A DNA stretch of 64,000 nucleotides from positions 12,021,386-12,085,385 of the forward strand of contig NC_088306.1 of assembly GCF_032854445.1 (NCBI RefSeq), read 5' to 3'. Shown here piece by piece: positions 47,975-59,836 of this stretch. The notes beneath the pieces were generated by a model. It had not been told where the DNA came from and ran no database searches. It was given only the letters and a program-made list of their open reading frames with translations. Source of the DNA: Liolophura sinensis (lineage: Eukaryota; Mollusca; Polyplacophora; Chitonida; Chitonidae). The translations under genes were made by a program, and so were the position numbers. How positions within the stretch are numbered: position 1 is the stretch's first letter; every line of letters begins with the position of its first letter.

Positions 47975-48135
47975 TACGCTTATATTCTCGTAAATATTTC
48001 ATGCTGTCTTTTTCTGGTTCAAAATAAAAAAAATGACAAAATGTTCTTGCTTCACTGGTGTTGTACACACTGGCTTACATATATGCTTAATTATACTTAT
48101 ATTATTATAAATATTTCATGCCGTCTTTTACTAAG
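47975..48135. repeat. Diverged duplication of about 110 bases
   Basis: The run gcttatattctcgtaaatat followed by ttcatgctgtctttttct (from about 47979) recurs as acttatattattataaatat followed by ttcatgccgtcttttact (from about 48096). Confidence 0.55.
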
Positions 48136-49017
48136 ACAAAAAAGGCAATAAATATTCCTTTCGTCGTTTCCGGTTTTTGCCCTTTGCATGCTCTTGGGTC
48201 TATAGACATACAAGTTCACTGATGTTATAATTATTTCACAGAGTGAATTGCTTACGCCGTTACAGTTCATGAAAAATGTCCTTGCTGGTAAATTTTACAT
48301 AAACATTATTTTTACCTTGGAAACAGTGTTTTTACTTTGACAACATGGACTTTCAATCAATTTTTCATCATCCTTTCAGAGCCGATTCAAAGCCGAATGG
48401 ACATGTCCTTATCACAAATCTCAACACTATAAGATTTTCTCCTCGTAAGTTTTTCTTTCATCCAAAGTAAATTATTATATATAATAGCAGCTATGAAACG
48501 AAATTCAAATATTTTCCATGAATGTCAACAGTACAGTTTTTCATTTTATTTCCTTTTGATAATATTCCTCCTCAAATGAGCACACGCATGATACAGCGTA
48601 ACTGAATACATCATCGTACGACATGTTTTACTACATGAATAAAAAAGAAGGCGGGACAGTTTTCTTCTTCCCCTTTCTTTCCATTACATTTTTCCTTCTG
48701 ATGACACTGGGCTGTAGGACAGTTCGTTATAGAAAGAAATCACACTGAAGAACTAGATACATTGAGTTACCTGCCCGTTGACCACGTGTAGAACGTCAGT
48801 ATACATAAGTACATATATATAAGCAACTGTACATAGATGTAGTTGGTGTTTAATGACGTTCTTAGGAAGTTTTCTCTTAGTCTATGAAGTGGGACAGGGA
48901 CGGGGATATTTATGGGTAGAGAAAATCTGAGTTCATCTGTATGCTGAAACAACACGCTATATAGACGCTACCATTGCCTATAGATCAATATGCGTTGCTA
49001 ATTTAGAACGAAAACCC
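48136..49017. other. Intronic A+T-rich DNA
   Basis: Nothing recognised. Confidence 0.4.
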
Positions 49018-49246
49018 TTCATCTGAATCGACGGTGAGCGACTGATTGACTGAAATTGCGATCAGTGACTGATAGAATTTGCGATAAGTGACTGACTGTC
49101 TGACTGAATTTGGATGAGTGACTGACTGATTGAATCTACGGTAAGTGACTGACTGACTGAAATTGCGATGAGTGACTAACTGAAATTTCGATGAGTGACT
49201 CACTGACTGAATCTAGAGTAAGCAACTAACCGACTGAATCTGCGGT
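49018..49246. repeat. Minisatellite, gatgagtgactgactgactg core
   Basis: Seven to eight units of about 26-37 bases mixing a gactgactga tetramer run with aattgcgat or atctacggt segments. Confidence 0.8.
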
Positions 49247-49856
49247 ATAGTTCTCTGAATTGTATCATACGAGTACTACTTCAGCAGTGTGCCCACAAAT
49301 CGTCATCACCAAGCCAGGCATGAAAAACAGATCACACGGGTTAAGCCTGAGTTATCATTGGCTGTAACGGCTCTTCATGGCGTTATCTCACTCCTTAATA
49401 ATCCACCTCAAGCACTCTTTGTGAGTTGAACTGTTGATTATTTTGCGGGGTGATCCAATTAGGATCAATAATTATCACGGGACAGCATAAAGAAATGGTT
49501 TATTCCTGGCAGAGACTGCGGATGGTCGGTCTATAGCGTAGTAGACAAGCTATCTGTATATTCGGAAGAATCTCTTAACATACATACAACAGCACAACAA
49601 AACCTATCCCATTTATGACCGTGGAGTCTAACCGGAAATGCGCGACCTATAAATCTACTTTTTGTCTTACCTGTACCAGGTGTTAATGGTATTCACATTA
49701 GCCTAGGATAATTTGGAGGAGTGTCACTTTGAACTGTAACATCACGTCTTGGTGGACTCTCCAAGGTATAGTTTTAATGGCGGATACAATTGGGAAAGCA
49801 AATGGCGAATAGGTACATAAAGAAACATCGTACGTACGATATGGTAAAATCTGTGT
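49247..49856. other. Intronic DNA, nothing seen
   Basis: No exon, SINE or repeat was recognised. Confidence 0.4.
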
Positions 49857-50045
49857 AATAGGGTCGCGTGTTCAGTTTCAGTTCTGGGTGATTCAGATGC
49901 GGTTTTATGTGAGGAAGTTTGTCAAGAGCATGAACCTGGCAAAGGTGGCTGGTTCACTCCAGTCTCCTCCATTCGTAAACCTGACTAAGCAGCGTAAGTG
50001 AAACATCTCTGAGTACGGCATTAAACACCAATTACATAAATAAAT
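49857..50045 (+). mobile_element. SINE family E, diverged head with shared tail
   Basis: A B-box-like gggtcgcgtgttcagtttca is followed by gcggttttatgtgaggaag and ggctggttcactccagtctc, then the tail gtgaaacatctctgagtac, ggcattaaacacc and a short (AAAT)n. The tail is plainly related to that of family A; the head and body are not. Confidence 0.7.
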
Positions 50046-50920
50046 ATTATAAGAGTATTCCTTGTGTTTATACGAAAAGGTCTTGGTTTGATGAGTACAG
50101 TGGAAGAAAAATTGCTAATACCTGATTTTCTCCGGGTAAATAAATATTTTGGTTTAAATCGTTTATTTTATGAAAATAATATTTCCATACATAAAATATA
50201 CACTGAAAAGTGTCGAATTAAGTTTTACATTTTGAGACCATGCGATTTCTATATGCATTCGTAGTTGTACACCCGACAGACTTACCAGCGAGCATCTTAA
50301 TTTTCACCTGTTCAGTTCACACATCCGTTTACTTCTCCGGGGCTCTGAATTTGTGAAAGGATTTACGACCCCAACAGACCCAAATCTCTCTAACCTAAAG
50401 CCTTACGTATAATCGTTCGTAAACGCCCTTTTCCAGTCGGACTTTGCATTTCTTGCAAACAATTAATCACATAAGGGGATTGCCTAATGTTTACTTTCCA
50501 CCTTCTTCCGGGTTCAGCCGATTTACATAAATAAAATCATGTCTTTTTATAAATATAATCTTCATTACACACACGCAATGCCATGTAATCGTATACGCCG
50601 CCTACAACCTTTATATATCCGGGATTCAAAGATTTTAAGCACTTTCCCTAATCCAGAAAATAACACGTTATAGGACATGTACTTGAAACTAGCATGGGAA
50701 ATCCCCCTTTGCCGAGAAATAGCTGAGCGGTATGACGTCACGCTCGAAGATTGACAGCTCGGCAATCCACACCAGGCATTTCGTGACTCGGTATATTCTT
50801 TTTGTTTAACTACGATAATCCACTTGGGACATAAACTAGGCTCAACGTTTCGGTTAGAGCGAACTTACACAAAGGTATTCCACATGATTTTTTGATAAAT
50901 TGCAAACAACCATCTTTGAG
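50046..50920. other. Intronic DNA, no exon defined
   Basis: A CRE palindrome, TGACGTCA, lies near 50733-50741. Otherwise nothing is recognised. Confidence 0.35.
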
Positions 50921-50969
50921 CGGAGGTGGTGGTGGTCGGTGGGGGTGAGTGTGGAGGGGGGGAGGGGGA
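50921..50969 (+). other. G-rich tract, possible G-quadruplex
   Basis: Contains cggtgggggtgagtgtggag followed by gggggggagggggac. Four or more G-runs of three or longer on the plus strand fit the G-quadruplex pattern. It is in intron 1 of the WxxW gene, on its template strand. Confidence 0.6.
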
Positions 50970-52084
50970 CCTAATAACTACGTAGGCTTGGCATTGACCT
51001 GTCGCACTTATGTGTAAATTACCTCCCCGCCACCAACATACACACAGGCATGTATACAGAGAGATATGGACATGTTTGGGCAACGGAAAGTTTACCTGAA
51101 AATATCACAGTGATTAGTAATGTAAGTTTGAAACGACTTGAGCCTGGATAGGCATGTTAGGGTAATAGTCCCTTCTCCGCCGTACGAGACAACAATAAGA
51201 ATAAAAGAAGCATTTTTTTCGTGTACTTCAATACGCTTCTTGTCCCAATACAATTTCAAACACATTTCCAAAAATGAAGATTTGTTTTCCGTCCATTTTC
51301 TCCCCTACCATTCATCCGTTAGGCTTTGGACTTGTACGCTGAGGAAAGATTGGATTCGAACGCGCGAATTGCTGAACTGAGGCTAGATCTAGACTACCCA
51401 AACGGGATGTGCTCCAAAAATAGTTTTAAACTGAAACCTTGTCCATGGTCGCCGTACCTCGGCGTTAGTCGTAAACTAACTAAGAGAAACCACCCCGCTC
51501 GACTGCGGCTTCACGCTTGGTGGGGGAATGCCGGCAATACGCCACTAAAATGTGTTCTGTATGTTGACTTATTCTATATGGTTTTCCCTGAACTAGTATA
51601 GAGTGCGAGTGACACATGTTAAACGGCTTCCAAACTGAGCAACACACAATATCATTGTGACATAAATTATTCTAGTCACGAAGACGGTCTTCAATAATCA
51701 TTTTCCATAGAACTCAGTGTGACACACACGAGATACATCAGATTCGGGCACCAGATATGGCAGTGTGCTTCATGGAAACTGCGGTATCACGAATTTACGC
51801 GGACAAATCTAATCAGGGTTTAAATTAACACTTGCCTCCAATAACTATATAGCAATGTCAATGAAAAACACTAAACAACTTTTTTTATATATGCACGGAT
51901 TATACATGGAAGAATACAGAGCAAAGTTTTTAGGCAAATTCTACGCAGCGTGTGCACACCTGAAGTCAGTCATACCGATGACTGTAAATATGTCCGTCAT
52001 TCTGCATGGGATGAAGTTAGATTGCATGAATCATAACCGAAATTAAGGAGTTAATTTCTGTGTTTCACTGTTTTTCAAAACCGA
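50970..52084. other. Intronic DNA, no exon defined
   Basis: The overlapping openings 51138-51380 and 51326-51601 lack splice support and domain character. Confidence 0.35.
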
Positions 52085-52292
52085 TTTGATGCTACACGTG
52101 TCAGTTTGATCAATTCCAACACGTCAGTTTGACCAATTCCAAAAGGTGTCATGCAGTCTAACCAATTCCACCACCTGTCAGTTAGACCAATTTCAACACG
52201 TGTCAGTTTGACAAAGTCCAACACGTGTCAGGCAACAGACACGCAGACAGACACGCAACAGACAGACAGGCAGGCAGACAGACAGACATGTA
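52085..52292. repeat. Minisatellite (gtcagtttgaccaattcca) followed by (CAGA)n
   Basis: Five imperfect units built on acacgtgtcagtttgaccaa with ttcca lie at 52093-52230, then an impure cagaca/caggca run at 52235-52288. Confidence 0.75.
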
Positions 52293-53160
52293 GGCCTGTA
52301 CACACATATAGATTATTTTCACATATGCGTTCGTATGATAGGGATAACAACACTATAGCTTATAAAAGTAATCAACTTTAATTAAGTCTTCCACCGACGA
52401 AGAAAAAAGCCATTTCCGACCATTATTAAAACTGTTTATACGATGCGTGAAAAGTAGACGGTTAGGAATCGTTGTGCGGTTACAGGCACAGAATGAATAC
52501 AACACGATCTTATCCGATAACCGACAACTTATATTCAGTTCGAAATAGAATCCGTTTAGAAGAAAAAAGACCTTAATACGCACTAACGAGTATGCGACGT
52601 CGCACACACATTGATGGTGACTTCGGTCATATCCGTATGTGAGTGCACATGTATTTGCATGCATTGTAACTAACTACAGTTCCGTAGCTAGGGCAAAATC
52701 AGACGCTATAGGCCTATCAAGTTATCTTGACTTATTACGTCACTGAAGACATCGTATACCGCGTATAGAGCTCTTTTCTCACTGAAACGGCTGACGGGCG
52801 CCCAGGTTACACAAGACTGAGGGTATTCACTAGAGGCTGTGTTAGCTTAAAGACAGATTCGCAAACTTAAAACAGGGCGAGATTCAAATAAAGTGCCGAG
52901 TCATTTCCTCTTCCTTGAAGAATTTAGTAGAATACGGATCAACGCTGTAACACTGATCAAACACAACACCGGCTTACAATGAGCTGGTGCCAGCTTGATC
53001 GTCCTTACAGATTACCTGAGACTGTACATAATCTTTAAGGAGTGTGACGAAAGCTCGAAGTCTATCAATAACTCTTTATTTACATGTATAGATTTGTCTA
53101 GAGTGTCATGTATGGGCTAAAACCTACGTCATTAAGGGATCTACTGTTACCTGTCTGCAG

Positions 53161-53594
53161 GACAATCACTTTTCAGAAATGTACGTAGCATAGTAGCGGA
53201 CATAATGTGGCGGATGTTTGCAAGCTGTCTAAACTGTATAGCTTTCCTGAATGACGAAACGCCAGGTACGCCCGGTAAGCAAAACGTCATCTTCTTGTTC
53301 AATGCTCTAAATGAGACGAACATTTGCCAACAGCCGGGCGGGATCACACCTTGCGATTTGTCGTATCTACTCGTCGAATTCGATAAGTGGAATAAAAACA
53401 GAATGTGTCTATTTCATAATCCGTTTCAGACAGTTGTTTTAGGGGGTGGGGTGGGGGTGGTGGGTGGGTGGGGGTATTGGCTTGCACTGGCACTTTTCCC
53501 AGTTATTTGTCGAATGCCACAGTTGTGCGAAATACTCATATTTTCGTGTGATCAAACCCTGTTAACCAGATTTATCTCCCTTCTTACGTCTTAA
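53161..53594 (+). CDS. Weakly supported opening with a strong splice acceptor
   Basis: The acceptor cctgtctgcag (53150-53160) is excellent. The frame after it stays open for about 140 codons, with internal donors such as CCAG|GTACGC. The first 95 residues look protein-like (MWRMFASCLNCIAFLNDE), but the later part translates a simple G-rich tract (53442-53474), which argues against a long exon. The opposite strand is also open here. It would lie antisense inside intron 1 of the WxxW gene. No family is recognised. It may be a fragment of a mobile element or chance. Confidence 0.18.
53442..53474 (+). other. Strong G-quadruplex motif
   Basis: Six G-runs (GGGGG, GGGG, GGGGG, GGG, GGG, GGGGG) separated by one to three bases. 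This is a near-ideal G-quadruplex pattern on the template strand of the WxxW gene. Confidence 0.75.
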
Positions 53595-54357
53595 TAATGC
53601 TTTAAAGTTATAAAGTGATTTCATACCCAAATCATTTAACCATTTCAAATTCCACCTTAATCGAAACTATCCTTGTGTAAGCTGTGTAATGATTATATGT
53701 GCTTACATGTAAGACATTACTATACGCAATATGCTGTAACTGACATGTATTTGCTTTCAGTCGCATACAGACGCACATGACTCTTTTCCTCTTTACGTTA
53801 ATGATACCGATCCTTTTCGGTTAAAAATCAGCCCTACATAATCAACCTACATATCAATTTAAAAACGCAAACACATTTTCTAATCTACGTATTAATTTCA
53901 CCCCAGAAAGATATAAGCAATACATGTCGAAAATGGCCTGAAGAGAATTCTTTACGTATGCATATCGGCCGCTCAATATTACATGTACACACAATAGCCA
54001 TACGCTCACTAGTCATGTATACACATAATGTTTCTCTTTGTCTGCGTTCGTTTTTTTGTTTTTTGTTTTTTTTTTATTGGTGGGGCTGCGGAGTTCAACA
54101 GACAATGATTACAACATGGTGTGTTTATAGTCACAAACATATATATACATGTAAATTAAGTCTGCCCGAGGGTCTGGCGAGGCACGATTTATCTATATAT
54201 TAACAACGTGGGGAATGACGCTGTTCAAAGGTCATGTTGAACAAGTGGTTAGACAGTTAACGTTATCCAGTGGCAAGACTCATTCTTTGTGTTTTGATAT
54301 AGGAAATAGACAAATCATCAAGTAACTTAATTGGGATTGACCCTTTCTCTGCGGAGG

Positions 54358-54389
54358 TGGGATCTTGGGGTCGGGGGTGGTCGGGCGGG
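54358..54389 (+). other. G-quadruplex motif about 240 bases inside intron 1
   Basis: GGG, GGGG, GGGGG, GGG and GGG runs with short loops (gatcttggggtcgggggtgg, then tcgggcggg). It is close to the 5' end of the WxxW gene, where such motifs are common regulatory features. Confidence 0.6.
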
Positions 54390-54626
54390 AAATGTAAAGG
54401 CGCAGGCAGACCCCCTTATCACTGGCACACAAGGTAAGGTTACGAGTGTAACTCCAGTCGTCGGCGATTTTAACTTATTTCTAGAAAAAGTCCATCAAAG
54501 ACCATACATATACGTAGGAATAAACAATAAGCTAACACTAACGTAAAAAGAAGCGTAAAATAAAATGAGTTAAAACAAAATAATATATTAAATGTCTTTG
54601 TTAATTATGGAATAAAACGGACTTAC

Positions 54627-54735
54627 TCTCATTTTCTGGAAAGGTGGAATAGCCTGTGTATCGTGCTGACCACTGACTAGCCAAGCTGACGTCTATGAAC
54701 AGACTGGACAGTATCGCTGACCAAACACAAAGCAT
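54627..54735 (-). CDS. WxxW-domain membrane protein, exon 1: signal peptide
   Basis: The ATG at 54735-54733 opens 36 codons to the donor GAGA|GTAAGT (exon end 54627, phase 1). Residues 1-19 form a typical signal peptide with a hydrophobic core and cleavage after LA (VSLA|SQWS). A short mature N-terminus of about 17 residues follows. The phase-1 end fits the phase-1 start of exon 2 across a 14-kb intron, giving E-I-W-T-Q-W at the join. The whole predicted protein is 325 residues: signal 1-19, WxxW domain about 38-133, membrane helix about 145-164, PPxY tail. I know this domain from secreted mucins and matrix proteins; a single copy on a PPxY-tailed membrane protein recalls the general plan of Shisa/WBP1-type adaptors, without homology implied. 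Confidence 0.72.
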
Positions 54736-56070
54736 TGTGTCCAATGTTGATAAATATGATACAATCGTACTTGTAGGAATGTCAGAAATCAGAAGAAATA
54801 CTCCTGAACACTGCGACTTCTTTGGTTGACCTCTTCCCCTGTGGCTAAGCTAAGAGGGCTTAGGCCGATATAGGTGACGTTATATGCTGTCCAGCCGATG
54901 TAGGTTGTTAATTACTTAGAATGATGACTGGTAACCGATTCCCCGACAGGTACAAGACAAACAACCGCACTCTCGTGGATATACGTGGTAACAGCAAGCA
55001 CGTGGGAATATGATCAGAACTAATTACAAAAGAAATACAGCGATAACAGACAAGTTGTCGTTGTTAACCGGTGGTATGTGTGAACGTTTAATAACCACCT
55101 CGGCGCTGCACGTGTATTGTAGGTAATGAATCACGATAGTAAGACGAGCAGGATATATATCTACCGCGCCAACTTACGGATGTCCCCTAATGCATGTGAC
55201 CCCGATGTCGTCATCGATAGGTGGGCTCTATACGATTTACAATGCCGGACGTAATGACGAAGGTAGAAGAGGTTATATAGACTTATATATGTATACGGTC
55301 GTGGTATGATCTACCAACTCCTCGGACACACGAAAAAATAAAGTTCTGAAAGGGGATGTTTGTGTGGGGGATTGAGGAGAGAGCGATGGGGTGGGGTATA
55401 AGCCGAAAAGTGGTATGGCCTTTCGTTAGAACGTTTAAACATCAGTGTGTCCCCGAATATTTTACAATTCTTTTCGTCACCCTCTCTCCTCTCCACTCCA
55501 ACTCTGACCCCAGCTATCATTGAGACCCCATATTTAGGTTGTGTACTCGAGACCTAGATATTATAACGGGGACATTCACCTGACAAGCATTAAAAAGTGT
55601 TTTCATAAACTTCGTGGGGCGAATTCTGGAGTGCGCCGGTTAACAAGAAGCGACAAGAAAAATCCTACAAAAATATTCACCCCTTATCACTGAAGCGTGA
55701 CCTAAAGCATGTCACAAGGCCGAAAATTAATGTGGTTGGTTTGGGACGCTCGGTATCATCCGCCAGTCTGTATCAAAGCCTGTATACAGTGGTTTGTAGG
55801 TTTTATATTCACAATCTATAGGTAAATGTAAACAGCCCCGAGGTAAAGCAAACGGTTATGGGATGACACTCTGGAAAGGTCACTGAGGTGTTTAGAGCTA
55901 TTCCCAAGACATAGCATGCAATTGTAAAATGTCAAATTGTATGATTTGCAGCAAAGTAAAACACTTGGAATAACGGCGTGACTATAAGGATGCTAAATAA
56001 ATAAATAAAAATTAAATAAAATGTGTGTTACAAGTTTTCTTTATATATGAGGTATGTCGAATATCACGTT
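54736..56070. other. Upstream flank / promoter region of the WxxW gene
   Basis: A TGACGTTA (CRE-like) with a nearby tatataac-type stretch lies at about 54877-54890, some 145 bases before the ATG. No clear TATA box or transcription start could be fixed. The 69-codon opening 55311-55520 is unsupported. Confidence 0.3.
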
Positions 56071-56294
56071 CGTGGCGCAATGACCCAGTAGTCTCTCACC
56101 AATGCGGGCGCTGTGAGTTCAAGTCCAGCTCATGCTGGAATCCTCATGGCCATACATGGTAAGGTCTGCCAGCACCCTGCGGATCGTCGTGGGTTTCCCG
56201 CGGTCCTCCCACCATAACTCTGGCTGCCCTTGTTTAAGTGAAATATTCTTGAATATACGGCGAAAAACACCAATCAAATAAATAAATAAATAAA
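56071..56294 (+). mobile_element. SINE family A, head-truncated copy
   Basis: Starts at cgtggcgcaatgacccagta and continues through gtgagttcaagtccagctca, ctgcggatcgtcgtgggttt and the tail ttgaatatacggcgaaaaac to (AAAT)n. No clear target-site duplication. Confidence 0.9.
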
Positions 56295-57119
56295 ACCAGC
56301 TGCTTCCGTGTAAGAAGCTATAACAACGGTGAGAGAAAAAGTAAAACAACTGATATACACTAGCAAAGCAAATCATATTATATTTGTTTTTCGCGTCCAC
56401 ACTGTAACATCGCAGAACATACCAACCTTGTCAAGATCCGATGAACCGGTATATTATTAAAATGGTATTGTAGAATTTGAAAAAAAAAGTAACGCGGGTC
56501 GCGTTACGATGTCCTAGTAGATACCTGCCGCATACATAAAACGTAAAACCGATACGGCGCTTCATTTCGGGCTTCATGAGCGAGGCTCAGTATACATATC
56601 GGCTTCCTTCGTAGGTGTAGTAGTGTAAGTATATACCTGTTTGCATATCGTAAACCAAGTTAACTAAATCCTTAACCCCAAACTGCACCATTGATTATTT
56701 CTGGAAAAATAAACTGGACGTGGAGGCGTCATTTTTGTTTGACAAGTGTGGTAGACACGACATTTTGGGTTAATCCTTCAGTAACTTACTCGTGTCTAAC
56801 TTTATTTTGTCTTCATTTTGGGCTGATTGAGAGAATAGCCAGTATATGGTGTGACAGCCCAGGTGATGTAAAGTATAAAATTGACTATAATGTCTGTGCC
56901 TCAAATGGACACAAAGACACAAACAATGCAGCTTATATATATTATCTCTAGGCGATCTAGCCGATTCGCTTATTCATGGCCGGCTAAATATTCGGTACTG
57001 GTGTATGAAGGTCCTACCTCTTAATGGATCTACAATGCCGTTACCCCGTCTAAGTGTAAATTAGCTCCCATTTGCATGATTACATAGGCAAGGTGTTTTA
57101 AAAGCACAACATCCTCTCA
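56295..57119. other. No supported gene
   Basis: The 86-codon opening at 56691-56951 has no splice or domain support. Confidence 0.35.
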
Positions 57120-57345
57120 CGTTTCTTCGCAGCCAAATTGCTGTGAGGAATCAAATGCCAGTCAAATATACACCAACATGATGTAAAGTTACAGCTGAAG
57201 TGAGTGTAGACAAATCGATGTTCTGTAAATCTATACAGCAGGTACTTTGTATTTAGATTTTGTGGATCTACATCGTTTGTCTTTGGAAACTATTTACAGT
57301 ACTTTTCCTTGTCGCAAAAGACAGCCAGATACTGTGTGTATGATA
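57120..57345 (+). repeat. Dispersed repeat, copy 2 (partner at 28880-29150)
   Basis: Shares with the partner the ordered pieces gccagtcaaatatacaccaa, taaagttacagctgaagtga and gacagccagatactgtgtg at similar spacing. The mobile nature is inferred from there being two copies. Confidence 0.45.
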
Positions 57346-57527
57346 TGATCCCGCCTGAGTAGTTTTACTCAGTCGCCAGTTAGGCCTGAGTTGCTTTAGC
57401 TTACGCCACCCAAACTTCTGCTTCAGTCTCATGAGCGTTGGATATATATACGCGGCACCGTGCTTGCGGCTTCTGTAATATGGCGGATTTCTTGGAAGAA
57501 TTTCGGACAGAGTTATTACAACCAGTC

Positions 57528-58729
57528 ATTTTCAACTAAACTTGTATGTATGCCCGTCGCGTAACACATCTTCGACTAATCATGTATGTACGCCCGTCGC
57601 ATAACTCATCTTCAACTAACCTTGTATTACGCCCGCTGCGTCGCACATCTTCAACCAAACGTGTATGTATGCCCGTCGCATAACTCATCTTCAACCAAAC
57701 GTGTATGTATGCCCGTCGCGCAACACATCTTTCACTAAACGTGTATGTATGTCCGTCGCGCAACACATCTTTGACTAAACATGTATGTATGCCCGTCGCA
57801 TAACTCATCTTCAACTAAACTTGTATGTATGCCCGTCGCGTAACATATCTTCAACCAAACGTGTATGTATGCCCGTCGCGTATCTCATCTTCAACCAAAC
57901 GTGTATGTATGCCCGTTGCGTAACTCATCTTCAGCCAATCTTGTATGTATGCCTGTTGCGTAACACATCTTCAACCAAACGTGTATGTACGCCCGTGGCG
58001 CAACACATCTTCAACTAATCTTTTATGTATGCCCTTCGCATAACTCATCTTCAACCAAACGTGTATGTATGCCTGTCGCGTAACACATCTTCAATCAAAC
58101 GTGTTTGTATGCCCGTCGCGTACCTCATCTTCAACCAAACGTGTGCGTATGCCCGTCGCGCAACACATCTTTGACTAAACATGTATGTATGCCCGTTGCG
58201 TAACTCATCTTCAACTAATCTTGTATGTATGCCCTTCGCATAACTCATCTTCAACCAAACGTGTATGTATGCCCATCGCGTAACTAATCTTCAACCAAAC
58301 GTGTATGTATGCCCATCGCGCAACACATTTTCGACTAAACATGTGTGTATGCCCGGCGCGTTACTCATCTTCAACTAATCTTGTATGTATGCCTGTCGCG
58401 TAACTCATCTTCAACCAAACGTGTATGTATGCCCGTTGCGTACCTCATCTTCAACCAAACGTGTGTGTATGCCTGTCGCGCAACACATCGTCGACTAAAC
58501 ATGTATGTATGCCCGTTGCGTAACTCATCTTCAGCTAATCTTGTATGTATGCCCGTCGCATAACTCATCTTCAACCAAACGTGTATGTATGCCCGTTGCG
58601 TAACTCATCTTCAACCAATGTTGTATGTATGCCCGTCGCGTAACACATCTTCAACCACACGTGTATGTATACCTGTCTCGTAACTCATCTTCTACTAAAC
58701 TTGTATGTATGCCCGTCGCGTAACACATG
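57528..58729. repeat. 40-bp tandem satellite, 30 copies
   Basis: The unit cttcaaccaaacgtgtatgt, then atgcccgtcgcgtaactcat, repeats every 40 bases. Variants are aaccaaac/aactaaac/aactaatc and taactcat/caacacat. The one irregular unit, near 57620, is a base or so short. The unit is CpG-rich (cgtcgcgt). Openings on both strands are repeat by-products, and there are no unique spacers, so it is not a CRISPR array. Confidence 0.96.
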
Positions 58730-59724
58730 CTCTGGCATTCGGCATTGATATTCTTAGTTTTGCAGTGATGTCAGCTTCTCTGAGCCAATCACTAGCGACC
58801 TGTTTGGTCACTTGACTAAAGTACTGCACGTGAGACGATTGTAGCTTAAAGATGAGAACTATAGCTTTTAGACAAGAAATTCTTGATAGAAAAATAATGA
58901 GAATGTGTCTAGCCTAGATCACATGCTTACGTTTGATTACGCTGATGTTCTAATTTCTGAATGCGGAGAATACGAAGCGTTATATTCAGTTCATTTCTTG
59001 ACAGATAAAGTAAATTCTTTTGTGTCAAAAAATCTGATATGGTTCGTTAGACATTGAAATCTGAAAATTAACTCCTTTATCCTGGTTCATGCAAGTGTGT
59101 GATTTCGTCACATGACGGCATTTGCATTTGTGTATGGAATACGATATTTTGTAACCCGCCTTCTATCTTAATCACGTTGTTGTCGCTGCTCTGTTTTCAC
59201 TCTCCATGATGATGTCTTTTATTTTACAGTCATACATAACCCAGCAACCTGCTTGTGGACTAAGCATCCCCGAGGCCTGGTCCCTTTGCACTGTTTAATA
59301 CGATTGTATGTTAAATGTGATGACAAGACAGCATTCGAATCTAGACCAGTGTAAATAATGTCATATAAATGGCCCACACCACTGCATTCTTTTACCTACT
59401 TCTGTTTAAGCCATGGAGCTATAGGGGCGTGTAAGTTGGTATTGTTGAAGCATTTTAATGAACATTTATAGAATGTAACCCTGAGTTAAGTAAATAGACA
59501 AGAAGCTGGATTTCATCGGTTATGTGCCACCATTTGCCAACTACCACACTGTCGTCGCTGCTCTGGTTTTACTCTCCAGGCTTGACGGGGTAGTTTTGTT
59601 TATATATTTTTACGGATTTTTACTTGAAGTCAAGACGGTGTTCCGTTGAGAAACACGTCATCGTATATGGCGCGAGCCTCCATACACGGCAAGACGATGA
59701 GATAGCTGCCGCTAATTTGACGCT
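58730..59724. other. No supported gene
   Basis: Two stretches share gtcgtcgctgctctg(t/g)ttttactctcca (about 59177 and 59551), a weak local duplication. Nothing else is recognised. Confidence 0.35.
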
Positions 59725-59836
59725 CGCAATGTCACTGTTATACGCAATGCCAGTGTCATACGCAATGTCAGTGTCATACGCAATGTCACTGCCATATGCA
59801 ATGCCACTGTCACATGCAATGCTACTGTCACACAAC
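59725..59836. repeat. 18-bp tandem repeat, six copies
   Basis: The unit cagtgtcatacgcaatgt (18 bases) recurs six times with drift. As 18 is a multiple of three, openings run through it on both strands (59624-59986 plus, 59871-59620 minus); neither has support. Confidence 0.85.

Noticed and set aside
57536-58574. Openings on both strands in the 40-bp array
   Set aside because: Repeat-derived and equally long on both strands.
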